Shown here: piece by piece, positions 19,915 to 30,725 of the stretch | How positions within the stretch are numbered: position 1 is the stretch's first letter | Layout of the letters: each line of letters starts with the position of its first letter | Assembly: GCA_949358305.1 (NCBI GenBank) | Contig: OX442314.1 | Coordinates: forward strand, 49,794,581-49,858,580 | DNA: 64,000 bases | Source: Strigamia acuminata | Lineage: Eukaryota > Arthropoda > Chilopoda > Geophilomorpha > Linotaeniidae | Direction: 5' to 3' | The notes under the pieces: generated by a model | Database searches by the model: none | What the model saw: the letters and a program-made list of their open reading frames with translations, nothing else | Told to the model about the DNA's origin: nothing | Position numbers and translations under genes: made by a program

Positions 19915-21822
19915 ATGTCGAATGAGTTGGGAAACGGTGAGGAAAACCCCACTGTGAGAGACCTCTTTGATTTGGACGAGCTGGCTTCGTCTCTCGACTG
20001 GCAGCGTTATGAGCGTTTAAGGCGAGCACGAGCGGAACAAAGTGAGTTATTGATAACCATTGCGAATTCAATGCCACAAACATTTCGCGACAACATGTTG
20101 GCTCCAATATCTGGCGTAAACATTTCTGCGCCAACGACAGTTGCCACGTCAACACCAGCATATCAGCTCGTGCCTCCAGCTTTCTTCACTCCTGGCACGT
20201 CAGGAATATCAATGAATCCGACGATTTTACATTCCGAAGCTTTATTGATGTGTGATATTCGTAATCAGTTTTTCGTTCAGGCGCAGGGATTACTCAAAGA
20301 AATGCGAAGCATTTACCAACAAGGCACTAGCCCTCCACACCCAACGACATCCCCGTCGGAGGATGGTGGGTCCTCTCATGGATCCATAAGGGTAAAAGGC
20401 AATTCGGCACCATCAGGAAATGAACTTTTCACGGAAGTTCCTCATTGTGGAGGAGCAAGCCACCAGCAACGATTTGCGCCCACCACCATAAATGCGCAAC
20501 CGACGTCTACAACAACGACACCACCGGTAATGACGCATGCCACTACTTTCACTCAATGTCCGTCTGTGGCATCACAAATTATGGATTCAACAAAAGCCAA
20601 TCAGCAGGTGATGAATTCTTTATTATGTGCCAAAATCAACAACACTGGGCACCCATCCGGAGTAAGGGCCCAATTGTCTCTACCATCAATACGAGTGAGA
20701 CGAGAAGACTCTTCCCGAGGATATAACAATAATAAGGAAAAACTCCCACGTTTCGACCCTGAGAAGGCCACACTTGACTCTGTTAATTTGTTTCTTGCGC
20801 AATTATTTGCGCACATGTATTCCACCCGCATGCCCGAGGACGAATATTTGAAAGTAAATATAATTCAAGCAACCCGCAACAAGGCGCAACGTTGGTGGCT
20901 CGCATTAAAACCAAAACCCAAAACTTGGATTGAGTTCGAGATATTGTTTCGTAAGGCATTCTCTATGAATTCAGCGGCAGCCAATGTGAAAATTGCAAAT
21001 CGAAAGCAACGCAGTGGAGAGTCCACCATGACTTTTCTCAGCGAAATAATATATTATTTAGAAATTGCAGGCTACACAGACCCTGGATTACAATGGGAGA
21101 AGGCCCAGAACATGCTGCTGTCCGACGTCGTCCAACTTTTGAGAACAATGCACGTCAAAACAATCGACGAAGCAATCCAAATGGGAAACGACGTGGACAA
21201 TCGATTACTACTCGACTCTCATCGCAAAACTGAGTATAAACATTTGGGTCTCGTTGATCAGTTTGCACCTCTTTCAGAAGTAAACCCCTCATCCCCCACC
21301 GTGTTGAAATCCGTGGACAAGTCCAGAGGTGAAGCCGAAACTAAAACCTCCACGTCCAACGACGCCAAACGTTTTACGCGCTATCGTAAACAACAGCTTA
21401 TGTTAGAACTAGCTGCGTTGGAAGCCCGACCCGAGCAACCTTCGCCGCCACAGGAGCCAAATTCAAGTAGCAGCAGTGAGTCGGAATCGGAAGTGGAAAC
21501 CAAAAAGAGTTCTGTCGCCGGAGCCGCGCAAAAGGTGAACATTTCAGTAAATTCAACCACAATTGCGCCCCCTGCGGACCTCCCAAAGGACCATGTCTGT
21601 TCTACCTCCGTTGTTACCTTTGCGCCATCACCAAAACCTCCAACAAGTGTCAAGTTTCCCGAAAAAGGTGCAGCTTGGCGCAAAACGAGAAAGGATTGGT
21701 GGTACATGATTGATAACACTACTTGGCGCCCCATTTGTCCTGTGTGCTACAAAGTTTTCGAGAGGCAGGAAAACTCCGACGGCCTGAAGTTCCCACGACC
21801 GGCGGAACCAGGCCGCAAGTAA
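19915..21822 (+). CDS. Element A Gag
   Basis: 635 codons from the first ATG after the primer site, with 100 bases of leader. The N-terminal third is Pro/Ser/Thr-rich. The centre (about residues 275-440) has the helical retrotransposon capsid pattern, including KAQRWWLALKPKPKTWIEFE and STMTFLSEIIYYLEIAG. There is no CCHC knuckle. Instead the C-terminus has WWYMIDNTTWRPICPVCYK, a single CxxC. Gag ends 100 bases into the pol frame, which lies one base back (-1). I found no canonical X-XXY-YYZ heptamer in the overlap, so how Pol is expressed is unclear. Confidence 0.88.
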   Translation: MSNELGNGEENPTVRDLFDLDELASSLDWQRYERLRRARAEQSELLITIANSMPQTFRDNMLAPISGVNISAPTTVATSTPAYQLVPPAFFTPGTSGISMNPTILHSEALLMCDIRNQFFVQAQGLLKEMRSIYQQGTSPPHPTTSPSEDGGSSHGSIRVKGNSAPSGNELFTEVPHCGGASHQQRFAPTTINAQPTSTTTTPPVMTHATTFTQCPSVASQIMDSTKANQQVMNSLLCAKINNTGHPSGVRAQLSLPSIRVRREDSSRGYNNNKEKLPRFDPEKATLDSVNLFLAQLFAHMYSTRMPEDEYLKVNIIQATRNKAQRWWLALKPKPKTWIEFEILFRKAFSMNSAAANVKIANRKQRSGESTMTFLSEIIYYLEIAGYTDPGLQWEKAQNMLLSDVVQLLRTMHVKTIDEAIQMGNDVDNRLLLDSHRKTEYKHLGLVDQFAPLSEVNPSSPTVLKSVDKSRGEAETKTSTSNDAKRFTRYRKQQLMLELAALEARPEQPSPPQEPNSSSSSESESEVETKKSSVAGAAQKVNISVNSTTIAPPADLPKDHVCSTSVVTFAPSPKPPTSVKFPEKGAAWRKTRKDWWYMIDNTTWRPICPVCYKVFERQENSDGLKFPRPAEPGRK

Positions 21823-24800
21823 ACCAACCGGTCTCCACAAGCGTAAAACGTGTGGAATCAACAAGACGTGCTCCACCCGACATCATCCTTGACGAGAATA
21901 TTTCCGATAGGATTATTCCAACAACAACTACTCCTTCTATCACTCCTAGTGAGTCTAAACCAGGAATTAGTGTTGTATCATCCACACCTCCATCTTCATC
22001 ACTGATAGTGACGAATCAACGGAAAACTTCAGTTTTGCAACCTGTGGCTTTCCAACTAGCATCTGGACCTGTTTCAAAGTCGACAGCCTTGCAAGCTGCG
22101 ACTGCACAGAAACAAATCACCAAGAATGTGAGTAAAAACTTTAAAATACCCATTATTAAGACTACTTCCAGTGTCGATTCAGCGGAAGCGCCCAAGGAAG
22201 TGATCGCTCCAATGAAGGTATCTTTTGTCATGTTGACATCGGAAGAACTTAAAGAATCTCAAGAACCGATTATTGAGATAACACGCGCCGATAGATTGCG
22301 CAGAGAAGCTCCATGCGTAAAAATATCTTGGGCAAATGTATCATTTACCGCGCTTTTAGATTCAGGTGCTCAAACTTGTATCATGAGCGAGGAATTATTT
22401 CAACAACTTCACGAAAAAATGGGACTCGAATTTATTAATTTACATGAAAAGGTACAGGTTGCATCCGGACATGTAGTAACTGCTTCAAAATCAGTGACGC
22501 TGGCGTTGCGAGCGCCATTAGGAGTGGTGAGATTTGTATGTTTAGTGTTGCCTGATGCCAAAAATGACTTGATCCTCGGACGAGACTTTAACCAAGCAGT
22601 CGGAGCAACCATCGATCATGGAAGGAGCCAGTGGAGCTTGGCTGGCTCAGATGAAATTCGTAAATTCGTGACCTATGAAGACGCCAAAAAATCTGAGTCC
22701 ATTCTCGTGTTCCCAATGGCACCAGAAGGATTGGATAAATCAACAACTCCACTAGCTAAAATAAGTGAGATTGTTCCAAACAAAATACTTAAAAAACCTG
22801 CGCCACCCAGTGACATTAACTGTGTGCTCCTGTTACACCAACCATTAAAAAATGAGGTTTTTGAGTATCCGAACGACGACTCACAACGTCAAGTAAAGGC
22901 AATTAGGCATCGCAGTCGAACCACGTGGTCGAATGTTTGGTCACCAAAACGAAAGGAAACTTTGAGAACTTCGAGTAAAGTGAAAAAGACAATCTCTCGT
23001 AAGTTAACTTTAAGCCAATTTCGTCGATTGCGTCGCCTTCGTCATAAATTGAATGTTATTCGTCCCATCGCCAAACAATTGATTACGCAACGAGCCAAAG
23101 ACATTAACGACAAAAAGAAGTTAATTAACGACTCCCGAACAACTGCGCAACCTACTAATGGTGAGAACGACTCAAATTCAAATATTTACAACATCAACTT
23201 TTTACAGTACCGGCCCAGTGAGGATCCGACCGATCTCGATTGGATTTACCACCAACTATGGAACCATTTGACCGTTACGCAAATCAAACTATTAATTGAA
23301 ACTTTACAGCCAATTTCACAGATTTTCCGAGAGGAAATCGGTTTATGTAATAATACGGAATACGAAGTTAATCTGAAACCGGATTTTCGTCCGATCCATG
23401 TTCCAGTACGACCCGTAAACCCTGCGAAAAAGGCAATTATCGACAAATACATTGACAAGAAACTTCAACAAGGTATAATTCGCCGTTCACAAAGTGATTG
23501 CGCCGTTGCCCCAGTGGTCGTGCCCAAAAAGACCGGGGAATGGAGGACAGCAATGGACTTCAGACCCATTAATGCGCAAACAATTCCGGATGTGTATCCA
23601 CTTCCGGACATAGACAATATATTTGCGTATTTAGGCGGTGCACATTGGTTCTCGATAATCGACGGGCGCGAGGCCTTTCACCAAATTGGAGTGCGCAAGG
23701 GAGATGAGCGATTCTTGGCCTTCATAACACACCGAGGACTATTTGAATACGTTCGTATGCCTTTTGGCCCCATCAACGGTCCTGCAACACTCCAAAGAGC
23801 GATGAATAAAACTTTGGCCAAATATTTATATAAATTCGTATTTGTATACATTGATGACGTTATTATTTTTAGCAAAACATTTGAGGAGCATGTTCAACAT
23901 TTACGCCTCGTTTTGGAAGAATTATTTGATGCTGGTTTCACCATGAACGCCAACAAGACCGAGCTCTGTCAACAGCGTCTCGAAGTTTTGGGCCACATTG
24001 TGGAATCCGGACAAATTTCTCCAAATCCGAAAAAAGTGTCAGCTATCCAAAATTATCCTGCGCCAACAAATTTGCGCGAGTTACAACGTTTCAAAGGTAT
24101 GGTGGGTTATTATCAATCTTTTATTGCGAACTTTTCCAAAACAAGTGAGGTATTCCGACCACTACTCAAAAAAGATGCTGTTTGGCATTGGAACGAGGCG
24201 CAACAAGAAGCTTTTGATTATCTCAAAGATCAAATAGCGACTCCAACGCTAAAAAGACGTTTTCCCAGCTGGAAGAAGCCATTCATCCTCCAAACAGATG
24301 CAAGCTACTCCGGTTTGGGATCGGCTTTAATGCAACTAAATGACGCTGGAGAAAGGATACCAATAGCTTTCGCTTCTTGTGCGCTTAACAGTGCTGAAAA
24401 AAACTATAATGTGACTGAAATTGAGTGCCTAGCAGCCGTGTGGGCAGTGAAACGTTTCCGCGCTTATTTAGAAATGATGCCATTTTATTTAGAGAGTGAT
24501 CATCGTTCTTTAAAGTGGTTATTTCAACAAAGAGAACCAACTGGCCGACTTGCTCGTTGGGTACTCTCATTAAGCGAATACAAATTCACTTTCCTGCACT
24601 GCTCAGGATGCAAGAATCGAGTGGCGGACGCTTTAAGCAGAGCACCAGTCGATCCACCCGAACATGACGAGGAAGATGACAGTCCACTCGTCGATGAAGC
24701 CTGCTACACAGCATATTTTGATGACTGTAACCAATGGCCAGCATTGTCCATCATTACTGAGTTGCCAAAAGACATTAATAGACAATTTAAGAAAATGTTC

Positions 24801-25790
24801 AAAGATAAATTCATTAAATCAACTTTAATTTCAGCCATTTCTCCAACTAAACCAAAGAAAGGAAAAAGGAAATCCCTCATTCCTCGTCGAATTACAACGA
24901 CCACGACACCATCAACTGCGCCAACTCAAATTGCGCAACCTACTTCAACAGCCGCGTCAACTCCAGTTGCGCAACCAACTCCACAAACAACTCCTGTTGC
25001 GCAACCAGTAATACAACCTTTAATTTCACCTAATTCTCCATCAGTTCGTGTTTCAGTGCCACTTCGTGCGCGCAGACAACATTCGTTGATTCCAATATTG
25101 ACGAAGAAAAGAGGACGACCACGTAAAATTATGATAATTCCAGTGCTCTCCCCTCGCGCCAAACGTGCTATTGCGACAAGAACTCGTGCTCGATTAAGGG
25201 ATCCCACTTTAGTTCCAAAAATATCTCCGAAATTACCAAGATATGGAGCTAATATAAAGAAATGGACATTTCCTAAGTTGCTGAAAGCACAGAGAGTCGG
25301 AAAAGGTAAAAGGACGCCAAAAGCACCTCGTTTAGTGGTTTCACCTATTCCCACAACCCTTCCTAGTCCTATTCCTGTTCCCATTCCTGCTCCTACGCCC
25401 CCTAACCAACCTAGTTCTCCAAGCAAATCACAAATATCCATTCCTCCAACACCAGCTCCCCTCACTTCCAAACCAAAAGGAATACCCAGGAAATCATCTG
25501 GAATCCCTTCTCATATTTTACCTCCTCGTAAAAAACCCATTACCACACCACTTCCTATTTCCAAAATACCAACTCCACCAATTCCTAGACCAAAAGGACG
25601 ACCCCGAAAGTCAGCTGGAATTCCCTCTCATATTTTGCCACCAAAACCAAAACCTACACCAAAATCAACGCCTATCCAAGTTCCAAATTTTCCGACACCT
25701 TCTCCCACACAATCCGTCCCAATATCACAATCTCCTATTCCTCCAACCTCTCCTGTGTCTTCGCCGTCGACGACAACTGATGTAGCACCA
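21723..25790 (+). CDS. Element A Pol, first part: protease, RT, RNase H, AT-hook linker
   Basis: Open in the -1 frame relative to gag. A retroviral-type aspartic protease lies at about 22300-22610, with active-site DSGA at 22359 and the LILGRDF flap end. A basic spacer (22890-23110) rich in Arg/Lys follows. Reverse transcriptase spans about 23380-23990 with PLPDIDN, FEYVRMPFGP and catalytic YIDD at 23847. RNase H follows (LQTDASYSGLGSALMQ, then ESDHRSLKWLF and NRVADALSRAP). After it comes a linker of about 330 residues, unusually long and Pro/Lys/Arg-rich, containing AT-hook-like motifs RGRPRK, KGIPRK and KGRPRK and two copies of SGIPSHILPP-type sequence. In this frame the reading continues to 26111, but protein-like sequence moves to another frame near 25790. 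Confidence 0.88.
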
Positions 25791-25792
25791 AT

Positions 25793-26533
25793 GTGCCACC
25801 AGTGTTTGACCCCGGACCAGGACCTTCTGGACAACACCACCCCGATGGTTATACTTCCGAGCTGGACTCTGACACTTCGTCATCAGACACTGACAGTTTT
25901 AGTCCAATCCGGGACTTTCCTTCGCCGGTGGAATATCCAGTGCCAAGGGGTGGAACGCCTCGAACTCCGACAAGGCTACGCCCGAGATCTGAACGAACAT
26001 TTACAGAATCAGACAGAAGGCTCACTGAAGCGGAGCAACAGGCTGAATTGGAACACGACCCACCTATTGAACACCCACCATTTGAAATGTTACCAGATGC
26101 CGCTGAAATAATAGCCGCACAGAGACAAGATCCGTGGTCGCGTGAGTTGATATACTACTTAACTGCTCAAATGCTGCCGGTCGATCCAGTCGAAGCTGCG
26201 CAAGTTCAAAAAAGCGCGCAAAATTTTGGTATGCATAAAGATATGTTGTGTCGTTTTCCACCCGTTCATATTAATGAAATTCGAAAGAGGCGTCAAATTT
26301 ATCTCCCCTTGGAATTGCGCGAGCGATATTTCCGCGCAATGCATTACCCTCCAGTAGTGGGACACATGGGAAGAGAAAAAACACTCCATCGTTTAAAGAC
26401 GCGTGTATATTGGCCCAAAATGAGAGAAGATGTCCAAACATGGATCCAGGTTTGCGAGGCGTGTCAGCGCGCGAAACCATGGCAAAATGATAATGTCAAG
26501 AGCGCGCCACTTGTTCTCCGCAATATACATTGA
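25793..26533 (+). pseudogene. Element A Pol, second part: linker end and integrase zinc-binding domain (frame broken)
   Basis: In the +2 frame relative to the preceding part. It opens with an acidic Pro/Asp/Ser stretch, then carries the integrase N-terminal HHCC domain: YPPVVGHMGREKTLHRLKT, VYWPKMREDVQTW and VCEACQRAKPW. The frame runs out at a TGA at 26531-26533, just where the catalytic core should begin. The change of frame on both sides shows small indels near 25790 and near 26505, the second probably with loss of a few codons. Confidence 0.8.
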
Positions 26534-27461
26534 TTACTATGGCAAAAAACCACGTTCAGTGGGCGGCCATTGCTACGCCTTTGTAATGGTCGACTCAGCG
26601 AGTCGTTGGTTAGACGTAAGACTAACAGAAGATTCGACTATCGCAACTTCAGTTGCGCAAATTCAGAAATTTACGAAACGCTGGGGTTTTCCCAAAATCA
26701 TTATCAGCGACAATGCCCCCGCGTTCAGGTCACCTGAGTTTCGCAGCCAAATCCAGCAATTAGGCGCAGTAAATCGCTACACTGCAGCGTACCACCCCCA
26801 AGGCAACATTGCCGAACGCCTGAACCAATCCTTAAAGAACTGCATTTTAGCTTACATAGACGACCACGACCGGTGGGATGTAAATATCGGCTATTTTGTT
26901 TTGGCAATCAATTCGGCGTACCAAATTTCGTTAAAGTATTCTCCATTTAAGTTAGTTACAGGCCAAGAAGCCAGATTCCCTGGTGATATTGATAGTGACA
27001 CAGATGACGGGGAACCTTTACCACCATCCGAGGCTGAAAACCTTCATGAGCAAATGCGCACCATGCGAGAAAGGGCAATGAACAATTTGCGCGAATCCCA
27101 GATCCGCCACAAAAAATGGTTCGATTTGAAACGTCGCGCTCATGACTTTCGCCCTGGCGATTGGGTAACGTTGCGCAATCGGCAACCCTCTTCCGCCGAC
27201 AGACAGTTTGCAGCAGGCTTACGCCAGCGAACTGAGGGAGTCTATATCATTCATAAATTGGTGGGCCCCAACACTGTCATCTTAATGGACCAAAATGGCA
27301 GAAAAACACAACTGTACAACGTTGTAGAACTTCGCCATTGGCATTTTGCGCAAGTTAATTTTCTAACCTTAAATGATGTCGAAATTATCGACAAGCATGT
27401 CGAAAACTATACTGCTAACACACTAGATATTTTCGCTGCTTATTTTCTTTCTTTCAAATAA
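26515..27461 (+). CDS. Element A Pol, third part: integrase core and C-terminus
   Basis: Back in the first pol frame. Integrase core residues are the Asp in FSAIYIDYYGK (about 26524), the Asp in IIISDNAPAF (about 26704) and the Glu in NIAERLNQ (about 26812). A C-terminal domain follows with FRPGDWVTLRN-type sequence and TEGVYIIHKLVGPNTVILM. No chromodomain is seen. The stop at 27459-27461 is followed by an A-rich tract (27480-27535). Confidence 0.85.
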
Positions 27462-27479
27462 TTTTTCTATTTATTTTTT

Positions 27480-28212
27480 TCAAAAAAAAAAAAAACAAAA
27501 AAAAAAAGAAAAAAGAAAAACAAAAAAAAAAAAACCCCAAAGTAATCCGGTGTAATTCCATCGTTACTTTAAAGAAAAATTTCATTTATGTTTTTATGTT
27601 TCTTTATTCTTAAATATTTTATGTTTTATGTTATTCGTTTTACATTTCTTATTTGTTCATTTCAAAATTGACTAAGTCCATTTCCAGTGAGGACAAAATT
27701 GCCCACTAGAGTGTGACACTTTTAATTGCATTTTCAAAACACCACGTGTTTAGATTATTTATTTTCCTAATTTATTATTTCAACCTAGTTATATGTACCT
27801 ATGTGTGTTTAGATTTGCATATGCTAAACTTTCTCATTGAAGATCAATGTTAAATTTGACTATTTCTTCTAGAACATTCATTTACGATCTTTCGTTAACT
27901 TCCAATTCTTTACACTAGAGTTCGTCGTTCTATTAAAACAGTTACGACTATAGTCTCTAACACCCACACCTTATACCCATGTGCTTTTATGACACCTGTG
28001 AGAGAAAGTTCTCGAAGCGTTCAACACTTGTGCACTTTTCTCCCTTGGATTACCATCATGTGTTGAATTTTGTGTGTTATGTCTTGTGCGCGTTCATTAG
28101 TTGCGCAATCCTAATTGTAAGTAACGTTTGTGATATGTTCATTGTTTCAATTTGTGTATATAACCCCAATGATTGAAATCAATTAGGCACAATTACATCT
28201 AGTTGAGACAAC
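27480..28212 (+). other. Element A pol-ORF3 spacer
   Basis: Begins with an A-rich run of about 55 bases and continues as AT-rich non-coding DNA with no supported ORF. Near the end it has a TATATAA word (28157-28163), an AG after a weak pyrimidine stretch, and the ORF3 ATG at 28213. These could mark a separate promoter or a spliced subgenomic RNA for ORF3. Confidence 0.45.
28157..28163 (+). promoter_or_regulatory. TATA-like box upstream of element A ORF3
   Basis: TATATAA, 50 bases before the ORF3 ATG. Noted because element B also has a TATA-like box at similar distance before its ORF3. Confidence 0.3.
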
Positions 28213-29475
28213 ATGGCCGACAAACATGTGTGTCGTTGCAAAGAGGATTTTCCGGGCGAACCTTATCCGAAGAACTTTGCCGAACCGCCACTCCACGCAG
28301 TCGGGCCGCCCAAATTTCCATGCTGGCATCCGAACGACCCCCGTGAACACAGCTTTCCAAACTTTGAGATATGCCCGGTTTGTTCCGGATACGGGTACGA
28401 ATTGGTTGTTTCAGGCGTGGATAAGACTTGCCGAGCGTGTGACGGGCGGGGTGATCTTCGACGCGGTTTTCATCGTGTGTGGATGCGCCAGATTTATGGC
28501 TGGTGCCTGTTTCGTCGTGTCCAGGACAAGGTGTATTTGATCGGAGTAGAGTTTCCCCAATTCCGCCCACCAAACGGGACGCCAGCCATGGTGCAAAGAT
28601 TCCGCGCCGGCCATTTCAAATATTGGCATCGACTCCAGCGAGAGGCAAGACAGGCGAGAATTGTGCCTAGAAGTTGGATTTACCCGACAGCTGAGTTAAT
28701 GCGCGTTACATTTGCGCAAGTGCCGAATTTGCTCGCCGACGAAATCGCCGGTTTGGACCCAATGGACCAGGAGCAGCGGGAAGTTGACGAAGCGCAACCG
28801 ACGTTGCCCCAATTCTTCCACAGCTTCCCTGGGACCGATGCGAGTCTTCAGGAACAAATCAGCATTGCATTGGAGTCGCTGGGAGACCTCGCCACTATCG
28901 ACGACAACTCTGATACCGCGCTGCCATATTTTTACCAACGCAAGCCACCATGCTCAATAAATCGAAATCCAAATCGAGAGCAACAATTAGCCATCAAGGT
29001 GCGCAACACGTTGGCAACCTCGTCATCGGCGCTCCCGCACGATCCAACTCGCGACACGGAGACGGAACAATTCGTGCCCAGACCTTCGGCCGAGACGGTT
29101 GCCAAAGCAGCCGAAAAGATGGCGACGCTCACCATTACCACCAAGGAGGACACCGAAAGTTTGTACTCTAATTCCACCGTGTCTAACGTTGAATTTTCAA
29201 CTCCACCAACAGAAATGGCGCTACGACCAGTGCCACAACTGCAATTCATCCCTGAATCACCAGTGTTAGCGGACGATTCTGCACAAGAAACATTGCGCAA
29301 AGAGAACATGGACGATTCTCAACAATCTATCTCAGCCGCTAGACTTCCGGAATTCGATGTGCAATCCACAATGAGTGTGACCCCGTCGATTCTGGACATC
29401 ACAAATGAAATTCGCGGTAGTGTTCCCACCGCCAAAATAAGTGATGTGCGCAGACTGGAACGAAAGATGATTGAC
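28213..29475 (+). pseudogene. Element A ORF3, first copy of a tandem duplication
   Basis: Starts at ATG 28213 and encodes a protein whose N-terminal part holds two CxxCxGxG-type motifs, CPVCSGYG (residues 54-61) and CRACDGRG (73-80). This is the motif pair of DnaJ-type zinc-binding domains. A Trp/Arg/Tyr-rich segment and Ser/Thr/Pro-rich sequence follow. The 1250 bases from 28226 are repeated exactly from 29476. Since 1250 is not a multiple of three, this copy runs out of frame at the junction and stops at 29790, so it encodes only the N-terminal 421 residues plus a meaningless tail. Confidence 0.75.
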
Positions 29476-30725
29476 ATGTGTGTCGTTGCAAAGAGGATTT
29501 TCCGGGCGAACCTTATCCGAAGAACTTTGCCGAACCGCCACTCCACGCAGTCGGGCCGCCCAAATTTCCATGCTGGCATCCGAACGACCCCCGTGAACAC
29601 AGCTTTCCAAACTTTGAGATATGCCCGGTTTGTTCCGGATACGGGTACGAATTGGTTGTTTCAGGCGTGGATAAGACTTGCCGAGCGTGTGACGGGCGGG
29701 GTGATCTTCGACGCGGTTTTCATCGTGTGTGGATGCGCCAGATTTATGGCTGGTGCCTGTTTCGTCGTGTCCAGGACAAGGTGTATTTGATCGGAGTAGA
29801 GTTTCCCCAATTCCGCCCACCAAACGGGACGCCAGCCATGGTGCAAAGATTCCGCGCCGGCCATTTCAAATATTGGCATCGACTCCAGCGAGAGGCAAGA
29901 CAGGCGAGAATTGTGCCTAGAAGTTGGATTTACCCGACAGCTGAGTTAATGCGCGTTACATTTGCGCAAGTGCCGAATTTGCTCGCCGACGAAATCGCCG
30001 GTTTGGACCCAATGGACCAGGAGCAGCGGGAAGTTGACGAAGCGCAACCGACGTTGCCCCAATTCTTCCACAGCTTCCCTGGGACCGATGCGAGTCTTCA
30101 GGAACAAATCAGCATTGCATTGGAGTCGCTGGGAGACCTCGCCACTATCGACGACAACTCTGATACCGCGCTGCCATATTTTTACCAACGCAAGCCACCA
30201 TGCTCAATAAATCGAAATCCAAATCGAGAGCAACAATTAGCCATCAAGGTGCGCAACACGTTGGCAACCTCGTCATCGGCGCTCCCGCACGATCCAACTC
30301 GCGACACGGAGACGGAACAATTCGTGCCCAGACCTTCGGCCGAGACGGTTGCCAAAGCAGCCGAAAAGATGGCGACGCTCACCATTACCACCAAGGAGGA
30401 CACCGAAAGTTTGTACTCTAATTCCACCGTGTCTAACGTTGAATTTTCAACTCCACCAACAGAAATGGCGCTACGACCAGTGCCACAACTGCAATTCATC
30501 CCTGAATCACCAGTGTTAGCGGACGATTCTGCACAAGAAACATTGCGCAAAGAGAACATGGACGATTCTCAACAATCTATCTCAGCCGCTAGACTTCCGG
30601 AATTCGATGTGCAATCCACAATGAGTGTGACCCCGTCGATTCTGGACATCACAAATGAAATTCGCGGTAGTGTTCCCACCGCCAAAATAAGTGATGTGCG
30701 CAGACTGGAACGAAAGATGATTGAC
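28226..30725 (+). repeat. 1250-bp exact tandem duplication in ORF3
   Basis: Copy 1 is about 28226-29475 and copy 2 about 29476-30725, offset 1250. No mismatch was noticed when comparing lines. The junction shares ACAT between the ACATGTGTG start and the ACATTCGCG that follows copy 2, a 4-base microhomology. It is either a very recent duplication or an assembly artefact. Confidence 0.92.

Noticed and set aside
21723-21822. Canonical -1 slippery heptamer in element A gag-pol overlap
   Set aside because: Reading the overlap in gag phase, no X-XXY-YYZ site was present; GGAAAAC is the nearest and does not fit.
24926-25471. 181-codon minus-strand Gly/Val-rich ORF in the linker of element A Pol
   Set aside because: Complement of Pro/Thr/Lys-rich coding sequence; composition is the expected antisense effect.
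28199-29823. Long minus-strand frames opposite element A ORF3 (up to 163 codons), present twice
   Set aside because: Antisense shadows of a GC-rich coding region, duplicated with it; no motif or start context.
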